Positions 1-8,000 of a DNA stretch of 16,869 nt are shown piece by piece. Source of the DNA: Clostridiales bacterium (GTDB lineage Bacteria; Bacillota; Clostridia; Clostridiales; Caloramatoraceae); assembly GCA_026416355.1 (NCBI GenBank), contig JAOAFH010000072.1, forward strand, positions 1 to 16,869, given 5' to 3'. A model generated the notes under the pieces. The model was given only the letters and a program-made list of their open reading frames with translations, made no database searches and was not told where the DNA came from. The number at the start of each line of letters is the position of its first letter. Position 1 is the stretch's first letter. Both the position numbers and the translations under genes were made by a program.

Positions 1-493
1 CCCATAGATTCCAACCTTCATAGTTACCATCATACCTATAATAGTGAACAGTAACTTTAGGAGTATCCTTTAGAGTAACTTTTTCAGTTGAAGACTTTGT
101 TGGTTTTTGATAATAGATTTCAGCGTCCCCAGGAAGTAACCATATTTCTGCAACACCGTCTTTAAAGTTTTCAATAAATCTGTCATCGGCTACATCCTTT
201 TCCCAGTCATCTGTTCTTACAATAAAACCAACTTTTTTGTATTCTTCATCGAATTCAATAACAGCATAAGGGCCAAAGTCGTCTTTATTGGTAAACTCAT
301 ATTTTTTACCATCTTTCCCGTCAGGCCAAATCCAAAGGTTCCAATCCTTTGTGGTTTTTGGGTCCTTTGCATAGTGGATAATTAGTTTTGTTTTTCCTTG
401 AGCAAACGTTTGTCTAACCGGCAAAATATAAAAAATGTTAATTAAAACAAAAAGAGTTGCCAAGGTTAGAGCAAGTAGGTTCTTTTTTTTCAT
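1..493 (-). CDS. pulA: Secreted type I pullulanase, N-terminal part (gene runs off the window start)
   Basis: The first 164 residues are visible. Residues 1-31 form a signal peptide: MKKK, a long hydrophobic core, then a likely cut after RQTFA. Residues about 34-130 (KLIIHYA, WNLWIWPDG, then a WLLPGDAEIYY end) and again from about 146 (VTVHYYRYDGNYEGWNLW) are two tandem PUD/CBM41 starch-binding modules. This arrangement is typical of type I pullulanases, which hydrolyse alpha-1,6 branch points of pullulan and branched starch outside the cell. The catalytic GH13 domain is not in the window, so the name rests on the binding modules. The ATG is preceded by a GAAGGGGG ribosome binding site (plus-strand 501-508). 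The gene is transcribed away from the GH3 gene. A chance 0A-box-like heptamer lies upstream. Another amylolytic enzyme with CBM41 modules is the main alternative. Confidence 0.85.
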   Translation of the reverse strand, partial: MKKKNLLALTLATLFVLINIFYILPVRQTFAQGKTKLIIHYAKDPKTTKDWNLWIWPDGKDGKKYEFTNKDDFGPYAVIEFDEEYKKVGFIVRTDDWEKDVADDRFIENFKDGVAEIWLLPGDAEIYYQKPTKSSTEKVTLKDTPKVTVHYYRYDGNYEGWNLW

Positions 494-566
494 TTATAGT
501 CCCCCTTCAAAAAATAATTTTCAGTTAATATATATTCGACATGATTTTCATTATTCCTTCTTTTTA

Positions 567-576
567 CAGACGTTTC
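567..576 (-). promoter_or_regulatory. Candidate LacI-family (MalR-like) operator upstream of pulA
   Basis: Read on the minus strand the site is GAAACGTCTG, a near-palindrome centred on CG, 74-83 nt upstream of the pullulanase start. It matches CAAACGTTTG, the core I recall for MalR-type LacI-family operators, at 8 of 10 positions. A similar core (CAAACGATTG) lies just in front of the other amylolytic gene at 10922. I found no clear -35/-10 pair next to it. The role is inferred from similarity and position only. Confidence 0.25.
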
Positions 577-580
577 ACTA

Positions 581-600
581 GGGGACAGTTACTTAATTTT
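581..600 (+). repeat. GGGAC-RR-TTACTTA repeat, copy 1 (forward)
   Basis: The copy reads GGGGACAGTTACTTAATTTT. It is the forward partner of the inverted copy at 853-873, and together they bound a stretch of about 290 bp. See the other six copies around the GH3 gene. Confidence 0.75.
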
Positions 601-852
601 TCTTAAATTATTAAAATTTAATCTAATTTAAAAAGGGGGGATCACTTAGGTACATTAATTAGATAATGATGCTTTTATTTAGTTGTTATTCATCAAACCA
701 GAATTTGATACTGCTACAATAAATTTGTTTTTCATTTTGGATTAGGGAAAATTGAAATTTTGTTTTTCTAAATCATATAGGAAATTCAAGTGGCGATTTG
801 TTGATGTTTTATTAAAATTAACTATGAGTCATCAAAGATATTAAAATAATAG

Positions 853-873
853 GAAAAATAAGTAACCGTCCCT
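853..873 (-). repeat. GGGAC-RR-TTACTTA repeat, copy 2 (inverted)
   Basis: The plus strand reads GAAAAATAAGTAACCGTCCCT; the complement begins AGGGACGGTTACTTATTTTT. It pairs in inverted orientation with copy 1. Confidence 0.75.
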
Positions 874-967
874 CTTAAAAATTTTAATTAATAAAGTGAA
901 TTTATAAGGTATTTTTATATATTTATAGAGAAAAGTACAGATAGATATTGAAATTGACTAAAAGTAA

Positions 968-987
968 AAAAATAAGTAATTGTCCCC
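968..987 (-). repeat. GGGAC-RR-TTACTTA repeat, copy 3 (inverted)
   Basis: The complement reads GGGGACAATTACTTATTTTT. It lies about 70 bp before the GH3 start, so it is probably within or next to that gene's promoter region. A TTGACT hexamer (954-959) precedes it, but I see no good -10 box at the right distance, so no promoter is called. Confidence 0.7.
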
Positions 988-1059
988 AAAAAATAATTAA
1001 AAAATTTAAAAAATTATGTTACTATTAAAGAAAGCGATTTCTGAATTTGGGGGGATTTT

Positions 1060-3297
1060 ATGAGAGCAGAAGATATTTTAAGGGAATTAACTTTAGAAGA
1101 AAAATGTAGTTTGCTTTCTGGTAAGGATTTTTGGAATACAAAATCTTTAATAAGGTTTGGAATCAAAGAAGTTATGATGACTGATGGACCACATGGACTA
1201 AGAAAACAAGCAATTGATTCAAGTGAAGTAGAACTTGAGGAAAGTGTGCCAGCTACATGTTTTCCATCAGGAGCAGCTCTTGCAAGTACATGGAATAAGA
1301 AGCTTATTGAAAGAGCAGCTGAGGCTATTGCAGAAGAATGTTTAGAAAATGATGTTGATATGCTTTTAGGACCAGCTGTAAATATTAAACGTTCTCCTTT
1401 ATGCGGTAGAAATTTTGAGTATTATTCAGAGGACCCTGTTATCTCAAGTAAAATAGCAAAACATTTTATAAAGGGTGTTCAAAGTAAAGGTGTATCGGCT
1501 TGTATAAAACATTTTGCAGCAAATAATCAAGAATATAGAAGGCTTACTACTGATGTAATAGTTGATGAGAGAGCTCTTAGAGAAATTTATTTAAAAAGCT
1601 TTGAAGAGGCAATAAAGGAAGGTAAGCCAGATGCAGTAATGTGCGCATACAATAAAATAAATGGAACATATGCATCAGATAATAAATATTTACTAAATGA
1701 TATTTTAAGGCAAGAGTGGGGATTTGAAGGAGTAGTTATATCTGATTGGGGAGCGGTGAATGATAGAGTAGATGCTCTTATTGCTGGACTAGATATAGAA
1801 ATGCCAAGTAGTTATGGCGTAAATGATAAGAGAGTTTATGAGGCTATAAAAAAAGGTGAGGTATCAGAAGAAGAGCTTGATAAGGTGGTTTTAAGGATAT
1901 TAAACTTTATTTTAAAGCATCAAGAAAAAACAGATAAAATAAAAGTAGATAAAGAAAAACATCATCAGCTTGCATGTGAAGTTGCTAAAGAGGCGATTGT
2001 ACTATTAAAAAATGAAGATAATATTCTGCCCCTTGATATGAGCAAAAAAATAGCAGTAATCGGAGAATTTGCAAAAAAATCAAGATATCAAGGTGGAGGA
2101 AGTTCACATGTAAATCCTACAAAAATAGAAAATGCGTATGATAATATTTTAAAGTATTCTAACAGTGTAAAATACTCAGATGGGTTTATTGTAGATAGCG
2201 ATGAAATAAATGAAAATTTGTTGAAAGAAGCAGTAGAGGTATCAAAGGAAGCAGATATAGTTGTTCTTTTTTTAGGATTGCCTGAAAGATATGAATCAGA
2301 GGGTTTCGATAGAGTTGATATGAAACTTCCTAATAATCAAAATATCTTGGTTGAAAAGATTTTAGAGGTAAATAAAAATGTTGTAGTTGTATTAAGTATT
2401 GGTTCTCCAGTAGAAATGCCTTGGGCTAAAAGTGTAAAGGGAATTTTAAATGGATACCTTTTAGGTCAGGCAGGTGGTAGTGCAATTGCAAGTATTTTAT
2501 TTGGAGAATCTTCTCCAAGTGGTAAGCTATCTGAAACTTTCCCAATAGAATTAGATGATAATCCATCATATTTAGATTTTCCAGGCTCAAATGACATTGT
2601 AAAATATGGGGAGGGAATTTTTGTTGGATATAGATATTATGACTTTAAAAATATGAACGTTCTTTTCCCATTTGGACATGGTCTAAGCTATACTAAATTT
2701 GAATATACAAATCTTTCTACTAACAAAGATACATATAACGAAGATGAAGACATAAATGTTGTTGTAAAGATAAAAAACACAGGAAATATTAAAGCAAAGG
2801 AAGTTATTCAAGTTTATGTACAATGTGTAAATTCAAAGGTTATAAGACCTATAAAGGAACTTAAGGCTTTTGAGAAGGTTGAATTAGACATTGGAGAAGA
2901 AAAGGAAGTATTAATTAAATTAAACGGCAATGAGTTTAGCTATTTTAATGAAAAGCTAGGTAAGTTTTATGTTGAAGAAGGAGAATATGAAATTTTAGTG
3001 GGTTCAAGTTCTAGGGATATAAGACTTGAAAAAAGAATAAAAATAGAGAAAGTAAAAGAAGAAAAACAAAGGTTTCATTTAAATTCAACAATTCAAGATG
3101 TTATTAAAACAGAAATGGGTAAAAAACTATTAAAAGATTTAGTTAAAGAAATAGGAAAAGCTGATGAAGATAATGTACAACAAAAAATGATGAAGGAGTT
3201 TTATTTAAATCTTCCTTTAAGGGGACTTTTGTATTATAGTGATGGAAAGTATGATTTAGAAAAGCTTGAGAAATTAATAGAGGTATTAAATTCTTAG
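1060..3297 (+). CDS. Cytoplasmic GH3 beta-glycosidase (beta-glucosidase type)
   Basis: The enzyme should hydrolyse terminal beta-linked sugars, most likely glucose, from imported oligosaccharides. The 745-residue length and three-domain layout fit clostridial GH3 beta-glucosidases. The (beta/alpha)8 domain spans about 1-290. It holds D42 in MMTDGPHGLR, the KHF motif at 150-152 and the nucleophile D229 in VVISDWGA. The alpha/beta sandwich domain spans about 300-545, with the probable acid/base E414 in YESEGFDR. An Fn3-like domain spans about 555-660, entered by PFGHGLSYTKFEY. A charged, helical tail of about 85 residues follows (661-745). No signal peptide is present, so it acts inside the cell. 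The ATG follows a GGGGGGAT ribosome binding site (1049-1056). The stop codon abuts a GGGAC repeat. Substrate cannot be fixed from sequence: beta-xylosidase or N-acetylglucosaminidase activity is possible, but the SDWG and EGFDR motifs favour glucosidase. Confidence 0.93.
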   Translation: MRAEDILRELTLEEKCSLLSGKDFWNTKSLIRFGIKEVMMTDGPHGLRKQAIDSSEVELEESVPATCFPSGAALASTWNKKLIERAAEAIAEECLENDVDMLLGPAVNIKRSPLCGRNFEYYSEDPVISSKIAKHFIKGVQSKGVSACIKHFAANNQEYRRLTTDVIVDERALREIYLKSFEEAIKEGKPDAVMCAYNKINGTYASDNKYLLNDILRQEWGFEGVVISDWGAVNDRVDALIAGLDIEMPSSYGVNDKRVYEAIKKGEVSEEELDKVVLRILNFILKHQEKTDKIKVDKEKHHQLACEVAKEAIVLLKNEDNILPLDMSKKIAVIGEFAKKSRYQGGGSSHVNPTKIENAYDNILKYSNSVKYSDGFIVDSDEINENLLKEAVEVSKEADIVVLFLGLPERYESEGFDRVDMKLPNNQNILVEKILEVNKNVVVVLSIGSPVEMPWAKSVKGILNGYLLGQAGGSAIASILFGESSPSGKLSETFPIELDDNPSYLDFPGSNDIVKYGEGIFVGYRYYDFKNMNVLFPFGHGLSYTKFEYTNLSTNKDTYNEDEDINVVVKIKNTGNIKAKEVIQVYVQCVNSKVIRPIKELKAFEKVELDIGEEKEVLIKLNGNEFSYFNEKLGKFYVEEGEYEILVGSSSRDIRLEKRIKIEKVKEEKQRFHLNSTIQDVIKTEMGKKLLKDLVKEIGKADEDNVQQKMMKEFYLNLPLRGLLYYSDGKYDLEKLEKLIEVLNS

Positions 3298-3317
3298 AGG
3301 GACAGTTACTTATTTTT
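3298..3317 (+). repeat. GGGAC-RR-TTACTTA repeat, copy 4 (forward)
   Basis: The copy reads AGGGACAGTTACTTATTTTT and begins at the base after the GH3 stop codon. It pairs with the inverted copy at 3552-3569. Confidence 0.75.
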
Positions 3318-3406
3318 TACATGTAAATGAAATTTTAAACTAATTATAGATAGTAAATAAGCCAATAAGATTACCATTTAATAAGTTGAATTGATTTACA
3401 TATTAC

Positions 3407-3500
3407 GCCATTTACAATTAAGAAGTTTAGATTAACTTTACGACAACAAGTTTTTCAAAAATTACTATTAAAAACTTCTTAATTGTAAAATGGCTTTTTT
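3407..3500 (+). terminator. Long hairpin with T run, probable terminator for the GH3 gene
   Basis: The left arm at 3407-3428 (GCCATTTACAATTAAGAAG...) pairs with the right arm at 3472-3494 over 22 bp with a single bulged A. The loop is about 43 nt. Six T residues follow directly (3495-3500). The arm length and T tract fit a Rho-independent terminator about 110 bp after the GH3 stop. The loop is unusually long, so it may instead be the core of the repeat-bounded element. Confidence 0.6.
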
Positions 3501-3551
3501 ATTTGAACATATAACTACATCAAGGCCCCTAACGTTTTTAATCATATAAAT

Positions 3552-3569
3552 AAATAAGTAACCGTCCCT
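3552..3569 (-). repeat. GGGAC-RR-TTACTTA repeat, copy 5 (inverted)
   Basis: The complement reads AGGGACGGTTACTTATTT and closes the unit that begins at 3298. Confidence 0.75.
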
Positions 3570-3615
3570 ACATAGATAGAAAAATAAATGGTCTAAGGAG
3601 TCATATTTTAAAAAC

Positions 3616-3632
3616 AGTAAGTAAATGTCCCC
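3616..3632 (-). repeat. GGGAC-RR-TTACTTA repeat, copy 6 (inverted)
   Basis: The complement reads GGGGACATTTACTTACT. It lies 63 bp after copy 5 in the same orientation, forming a short run of three inverted copies with copy 7. Confidence 0.65.
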
Positions 3633-3664
3633 AAAAGTGGAATTTGATAGACTATAGTTAAGTT

Positions 3665-3686
3665 AAAATATTAAGTAATCGTCCCT
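3665..3686 (-). repeat. GGGAC-RR-TTACTTA repeat, copy 7 (inverted)
   Basis: The complement begins AGGGACGATTACTTAATATT. It ends 17 bp upstream of the -35 box of the carAB promoter, so repeat spread has reached the edge of that promoter. Confidence 0.65.
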
Positions 3687-3703
3687 AAGTGGACAAACTA
3701 TAC

Positions 3704-3732
3704 TTGACAAATAAGTGATAAAAATATAAAAT
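3704..3732 (+). promoter_or_regulatory. Promoter of the carAB operon
   Basis: A perfect -35 box TTGACA (3704-3709) is followed after 17 nt by TAAAAT (3727-3732), a five-of-six match to the -10 box. Transcription would begin near 3739, just before the PyrR-type loop. The leader before carA is therefore about 230 nt. Confidence 0.75.
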
Positions 3733-3747
3733 GTTTTTAATAAATAT

Positions 3748-3790
3748 ACACTTTAAATTGGTCCCGTGAGGCCAGAAAGGAGTATGAGGT
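3748..3790 (+). promoter_or_regulatory. PyrR-binding loop of the carAB attenuation leader
   Basis: The segment TTTAAATTGGTCCCGTGAGG (3752-3771) followed by CCAGAAAGG matches the known PyrR-binding consensus: UUUAAUU upstream, UCCNGNGAGGY, then AAGG. GGUC pairs with GGCC (via G-U pairs) around a hexaloop CCGUGA, which fits the CNGNGA loop. A lower stem can form between ACTTT and GGAGT. In Bacillus-type systems UMP-bound PyrR stabilises this loop, which favours the downstream terminator and lowers pyr gene expression. The same AAAGGAG (3776-3782) could serve as a ribosome binding site for the leader ORF that follows. Confidence 0.85.
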
Positions 3791-3853
3791 ATGAATACGT
3801 TTTTTTGTTATGCAAAAAATAAAGCTTTGTTTCAAATATCTACTAGAACTTAG
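3791..3853 (+). CDS. Possible 20-codon leader peptide in the carAB leader
   Basis: An ATG at 3791 lies 8 nt after AAAGGAG and opens a frame of 20 codons (MNTFFCYAKNKALFQISTRT) that stops at TAG 3851-3853. The terminator stem begins at 3855. The frame contains a run of seven T residues at its third to fifth codons. The layout recalls the enterobacterial pyrBI leader, where UTP-dependent pausing at U runs couples translation to attenuation. No other evidence of translation is available, and the AAGG is also part of the PyrR motif, so the ORF may be accidental. Confidence 0.35.
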   Translation: MNTFFCYAKNKALFQISTRT

Positions 3854-3854
3854 T

Positions 3855-3908
3855 TGGGCATTTAGAAGATTGTATATTTTTCAATCTTCAAGTGCCCATT
3901 TATTTTTG
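3855..3908 (+). terminator. Attenuator terminator upstream of carA
   Basis: TGGGCA...GAAGATTG (3855-3872) pairs with CAATCTTC...TGCCCA (3882-3898), giving about 14 paired bases with a small internal mismatch. TTTATTTTTG follows. It lies about 60 bp before carA and after the PyrR loop, as expected of a pyr attenuator. I could not find a strong antiterminator by eye. The best pairing seen is ATGAGGT (3784-3790) with ACCTCAT (3918-3924), which encloses the terminator rather than competing with it. Confidence 0.85.
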
Positions 3909-3968
3909 TCTGGTAGAACCTCATTTTTGACAACTTAAAAATTAAATAACTAGATAAGGAGGGTTTTT

Positions 3969-5018
3969 ATGAGAGCAAAGCTTATATTAGAAAATGGTAT
4001 TGAATTTACTGGCAATGCGTTTGGCTATTTAAACGAAACTGTTGGAGAAGTTGTTTTTAATACAGGAATGACTGGTTATCAAGAACTATTAACTGATCCA
4101 TCATACTATGGACAAATAGTTGTTATGACATATCCTTTGATTGGAAACTATGGAGTAAATTTTGACGACATTGAATCAAGTTCACCAAAAGTTAAAGGAT
4201 TTGTTGTTAGGGAATTATGCCAAAATCCTAGTAATTTTAGGTGCAATAAGGATTTAAACACATATTTAATTGAGAATAAAATAATAGGATTAGAGGGAAT
4301 AGACACAAGGGAGCTTACAAAAATTCTAAGAAGTTCAGGTACGATGAAGGGAATAATTGCTATAGATAATTTAACAAAAGATGAAATTAGCACAAGACTT
4401 AAAAATTTTAGCAATAAAGATGCTGTATATAGAGTTTCAACAAAAGAAAAATATCAAGTTGATGGCAATGGAAAACATGTTGCAGTAATTGATTTTGGTA
4501 TTAAACAAAATATATTAAGAAGTTTTATAAAAAGAGGTTGCAAGCTAACTGTTTTTCCAGCAAATGTTACAGCAAAGGAGATATTAGATGTAAATCCAGA
4601 TTTGGTGTTTTTATCAAATGGGCCAGGTGACCCAGAGGATTTAACTTATGTTATAGATAATATAAAAAGAATTATAGGCATAAAGCCTATTGTTGGAATT
4701 TGTTTAGGACATCAATTACTAGCTTTAAGTTTAGGAGGAAAAACACAAAAACTAAAGTTTGGTCATAGAGGATATAATCATCCAGTAAAGGATTTAGGAA
4801 AAAACAAGGTGTATATAACTTCCCAAAATCATGGCTATTATGTAAGTCAAATACCTAATGATGTAATAGTTACCCACATTAGCATGAATGATGAAACAGT
4901 AGAAGGTATGAGACACAAGATTTTACCAATATATTCAGTTCAGTTTCACCCTGAAGCTTGTCCAGGACCAAAGGATAATGACTATATTTTTGATGAATTT
5001 TTAAGTTTAGCACTTTAA
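3969..5018 (+). CDS. carA: Carbamoyl phosphate synthase small subunit (glutaminase)
   Basis: The subunit hydrolyses glutamine and passes ammonia to CarB for carbamoyl phosphate synthesis, the first step of pyrimidine synthesis and also a source for arginine. The CPSase small-chain domain fills residues about 1-140, with the NTGMTGYQELLTDPSYYGQ motif at 31-49. The class I glutamine amidotransferase domain fills about 169-349. The oxyanion region SNGPGDP is at 216-222, the nucleophile is C245 in GICLGHQ, and the remaining triad residues are H327 and E329 in FHPEACPGP. The 349-residue length is normal. The ATG is set by an AAGGAGGG site 5 nt upstream (3956-3963). It is followed after 15 bases by carB. 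The PyrR-type leader suggests the pyrimidine-regulated enzyme (pyrAA of Bacillus) rather than an arginine-specific one. Confidence 0.97.
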   Translation: MRAKLILENGIEFTGNAFGYLNETVGEVVFNTGMTGYQELLTDPSYYGQIVVMTYPLIGNYGVNFDDIESSSPKVKGFVVRELCQNPSNFRCNKDLNTYLIENKIIGLEGIDTRELTKILRSSGTMKGIIAIDNLTKDEISTRLKNFSNKDAVYRVSTKEKYQVDGNGKHVAVIDFGIKQNILRSFIKRGCKLTVFPANVTAKEILDVNPDLVFLSNGPGDPEDLTYVIDNIKRIIGIKPIVGICLGHQLLALSLGGKTQKLKFGHRGYNHPVKDLGKNKVYITSQNHGYYVSQIPNDVIVTHISMNDETVEGMRHKILPIYSVQFHPEACPGPKDNDYIFDEFLSLAL

Positions 5019-5033
5019 AAGGAGGAGTAATAT

Positions 5034-8000
5034 ATGGCATTAAATACAGAGATTAAAAAAGTATTAGTTATAGGTTCTGGACCAATTGTTATAGGGCAAG
5101 CTGCTGAGTTTGATTATTCAGGAACACAAGCATGTCAAGCCTTGAGGGAAGAGGGAATAGAGGTTGTACTTGTTAATTCAAATCCAGCAACAATAATGAC
5201 AGACAAAGAAATTGCAGATAAGGTTTATATTGAACCACTTAATGTAAAATATTTGGAAAAAATAATAGAAAAAGAAAGACCAGATGCATTACTTGCAGGA
5301 ATGGGAGGACAAACAGGACTTAACTTAGCAGTTGAGCTCTATGATAAGGGAATTTTAGATAAATATAACGTTAAAATAATAGGAACATCAATTGAATCTA
5401 TAAAGCTTGGTGAGGATAGAGAATTATTTAGAGATTTAATGAAAAAGATAAATCAGCCTGTTATTGAAAGTGAGATTGTAAAAAGTATTGATGAAGGGGT
5501 ATACTTTGCTGAAAAAATTGGATATCCGGTTATAGTAAGACCAGCCTATACACTTGGTGGAACAGGTGGTGGAATTGCAGAAAATAAAGATGAATTAGTT
5601 GAAATACTAGAAAAGGGACTAAGTTTAAGCACAATAGGTCAAGTTCTAATAGAAAAGAGTGTAAAGGGTTGGAAAGAAATAGAATACGAAGTTATGAGAG
5701 ATGGTAATGGCAATTGCATTTGTGTATGTAATATGGAAAACATAGACCCAGTAGGCATTCATACAGGTGATAGCATAGTTGTTGCACCAAGTCAAACCTT
5801 ATCAGATGTTGAATATCAAATGCTAAGAAAGGCTGCACTTGACATAATAACAGCTGTTGGAATAGTTGGTGGTTGTAATGTTCAGTTTGCACTAAATCCA
5901 AATTCATTTGAGTATGCAGTTATAGAGATAAACCCAAGAGTTTCACGTTCATCAGCTTTAGCTTCAAAGGCAACAGGTTATCCAATTGCTAAGGTTGCTG
6001 CAAAAATTGCTATAGGTTATGGTCTAGATGAAATTAAAAATGAAATAACTAAAAAGACCTATGCATGTTTTGAACCTTCTCTTGATTATGTGGTTGTAAA
6101 AATACCTAAATGGCCATTTGACAAGTTCAACAATGCCGATAGGGTATTAGGAACAAAGATGATGGCAACAGGAGAGATTATGTCAATAGGCAGCAATTTT
6201 GAATCAGCTCTTTTAAAGGGAATACGTTCATTAGAAACAGGTAGATTTTGTTTATATGATGAAGATTATATGGATTATGAAACAGAAGTATTAATTGAAA
6301 GAGTAAAGGATGCAGATGATGAAAGAATATTTATATTATCTGAGCTTATAAGAAGAAAAATTGACATAAATACATTATATAAAATAACAATGATAGATAA
6401 ATTCTTTTTATACAAGATAAAATCTATTGTTGAAGATGAGCAAATGTTAAAGGGTATAACTAAAGAAGAGCTAAGTAAAGACTTGCTAAATAAACTAAAG
6501 AAAAAGGGATTTTCAGATAAAGGTATTGCTAAACTTTTAAACTGCAATGTAAATGATATATATGATTTAAGAAAAGAATGGGCAATTCAAGTAAGTTATA
6601 AGATGGTTGATACTTGTGGTGGTGAGTTTGATGCAGTAACGCCATATTACTATTCAACATACGAAGAGTTTGATGAAGTAGATGTATCAGACAGAAAAAA
6701 GGTTTTAGTTATAGGTTCAGGACCAATTAGAATAGGACAGGGAATAGAGTTTGATTACGCATCTGTTCATTGTATACTTGCCCTTAAAAAAATAGGTATA
6801 GAAACAATAATAGTGAACAACAACCCAGAAACGGTAAGTACAGATTTTAATATAGCCGATAAACTTTATTTTGAACCACTTACTGAGGAAGATGTACTAA
6901 ACATAATAGAAAAGGAAAAACCATGTGGAGTAATTCTACAGTTTGGAGGACAGACGGCCATAAAATTGGCTAAATTCTTATCAAGTAAAGGCATTAATAT
7001 ACTAGGAACTTCTTCAGAGCAGATAGATATTGCAGAGGATAGAGAAAAGTTTGATGAGCTTCTTGAGAAATTAAATATAAAAAGACCAAGGGGAAAGGCT
7101 GTTTGGAATATAGAAGATGGAATAAATGTAGCTGAAAAATTAGGATATCCTGTGCTTGTTAGACCATCCTATGTTCTTGGTGGTCAAGGAATGGAAATTA
7201 CAAAAAATGAACAAGAGCTAAAATATTATTTAACTAGTGCATTTGAAAGAGATAGTAAAAATCCAATACTAATAGACAAATATCTTCAAGGAAAAGAAAT
7301 TGAGGTAGATGCAATTTCAGATGGAGAAAATATTTTAATACCTGGTATTATGGAACACTTAGAGAGGGCAGGTGTTCACTCGGGAGATAGTATAACAATG
7401 TATCCAAGTCAAAATGTAGATGAGGATATAAAAGCAAAAATAGTTGATTATACGAAAAAGATTTCAAAGGCAATAGGTATTAAAGGAATGATTAATATTC
7501 AGTTTATTGAATGCCAAGGTGAATTATATGTAATTGAAGTTAACCCTCGTGCATCAAGAACAGTACCATATATAAGCAAGATAAGTGGTGTTCCTATAGT
7601 TGAAGTTGCAACTAGAGTTATGTTAGGTGAAAAGATTGAGAATATGGGTTATGGTGTAGATTTGTTTAAAACTCCAAATATAATTGCTGTAAAGGTGCCT
7701 GTATTTTCCACTCAAAAGTTACCTAATGTTGAGGTATCTTTAGGGCCTGAAATGAAGTCAACAGGTGAGGTTTTAGGTATAGGAAAAACATTAGAAGAAG
7801 CGCTATACAAAGGCTTTTTAGCAGCTATGTTATATACATTAGAGGATAAAGGAACAATAGTTGCTACAATAAGTGATAATGATAAACAGGAATTCTTAAA
7901 TATAGCTAAAAAATTATATGAATTAGGATATAAAATAGTTGCAACAGAGGGAACAAGGGAGGCACTAAATAAAGAAAACATTGATACAGAATTGGTTGAA

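Larger units (their letters stand above)
581..873. repeat. Possible non-coding element bounded by inverted copies of the GGGAC repeat
   Basis: Two inverted copies of the repeat face each other across 293 bp. The interior (601-852) has no open reading frame with a ribosome binding site and no sequence I recognise. A G-run at 634-639 resembles a ribosome binding site, but no start codon sits at a suitable distance. A similar arrangement occurs at 3298-3569, which suggests a MITE-like or REP-derived unit. The interiors of the two units do not look alike by eye, so shared descent is not shown. Confidence 0.35.
3298..3569. repeat. Non-coding element bounded by inverted GGGAC repeats, with a long internal hairpin
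   Basis: This 272-bp stretch is bounded by inverted copies of the repeat, like 581-873. It contains the large inverted repeat at 3407-3494 and no coding potential that I can see. Terminal inverted repeats, a secondary-structure core and an intergenic position are what a MITE-like or REP/RAYT-derived element would show. No target-site duplication is obvious. Confidence 0.4.

Noticed and set aside
535..541. TTCGACA (TGTCGAA on the minus strand), a Spo0A-box heptamer upstream of pulA
   Set aside because: A 7-base match is expected by chance once or twice in a window this size and composition, and the same heptamer occurs inside the amylopullulanase coding sequence near 12550.
601..852. A degraded gene in the 5' intergenic region, suggested by the G-run at 634-639
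   Set aside because: No start codon follows at a usable distance, all frames are closed by frequent stops and no protein motif is visible.
954..982. A promoter for the GH3 gene from TTGACT at 954
   Set aside because: No acceptable -10 hexamer lies 16-18 nt downstream; the region overlaps repeat copy 3, so the true promoter cannot be placed by eye.
581..3686. The GGGAC repeats as a CRISPR array
   Set aside because: Copies are only about 18-22 bp, occur in both orientations, are degenerate, have irregular spacing and straddle a 2.2-kb gene; no cas genes are present.
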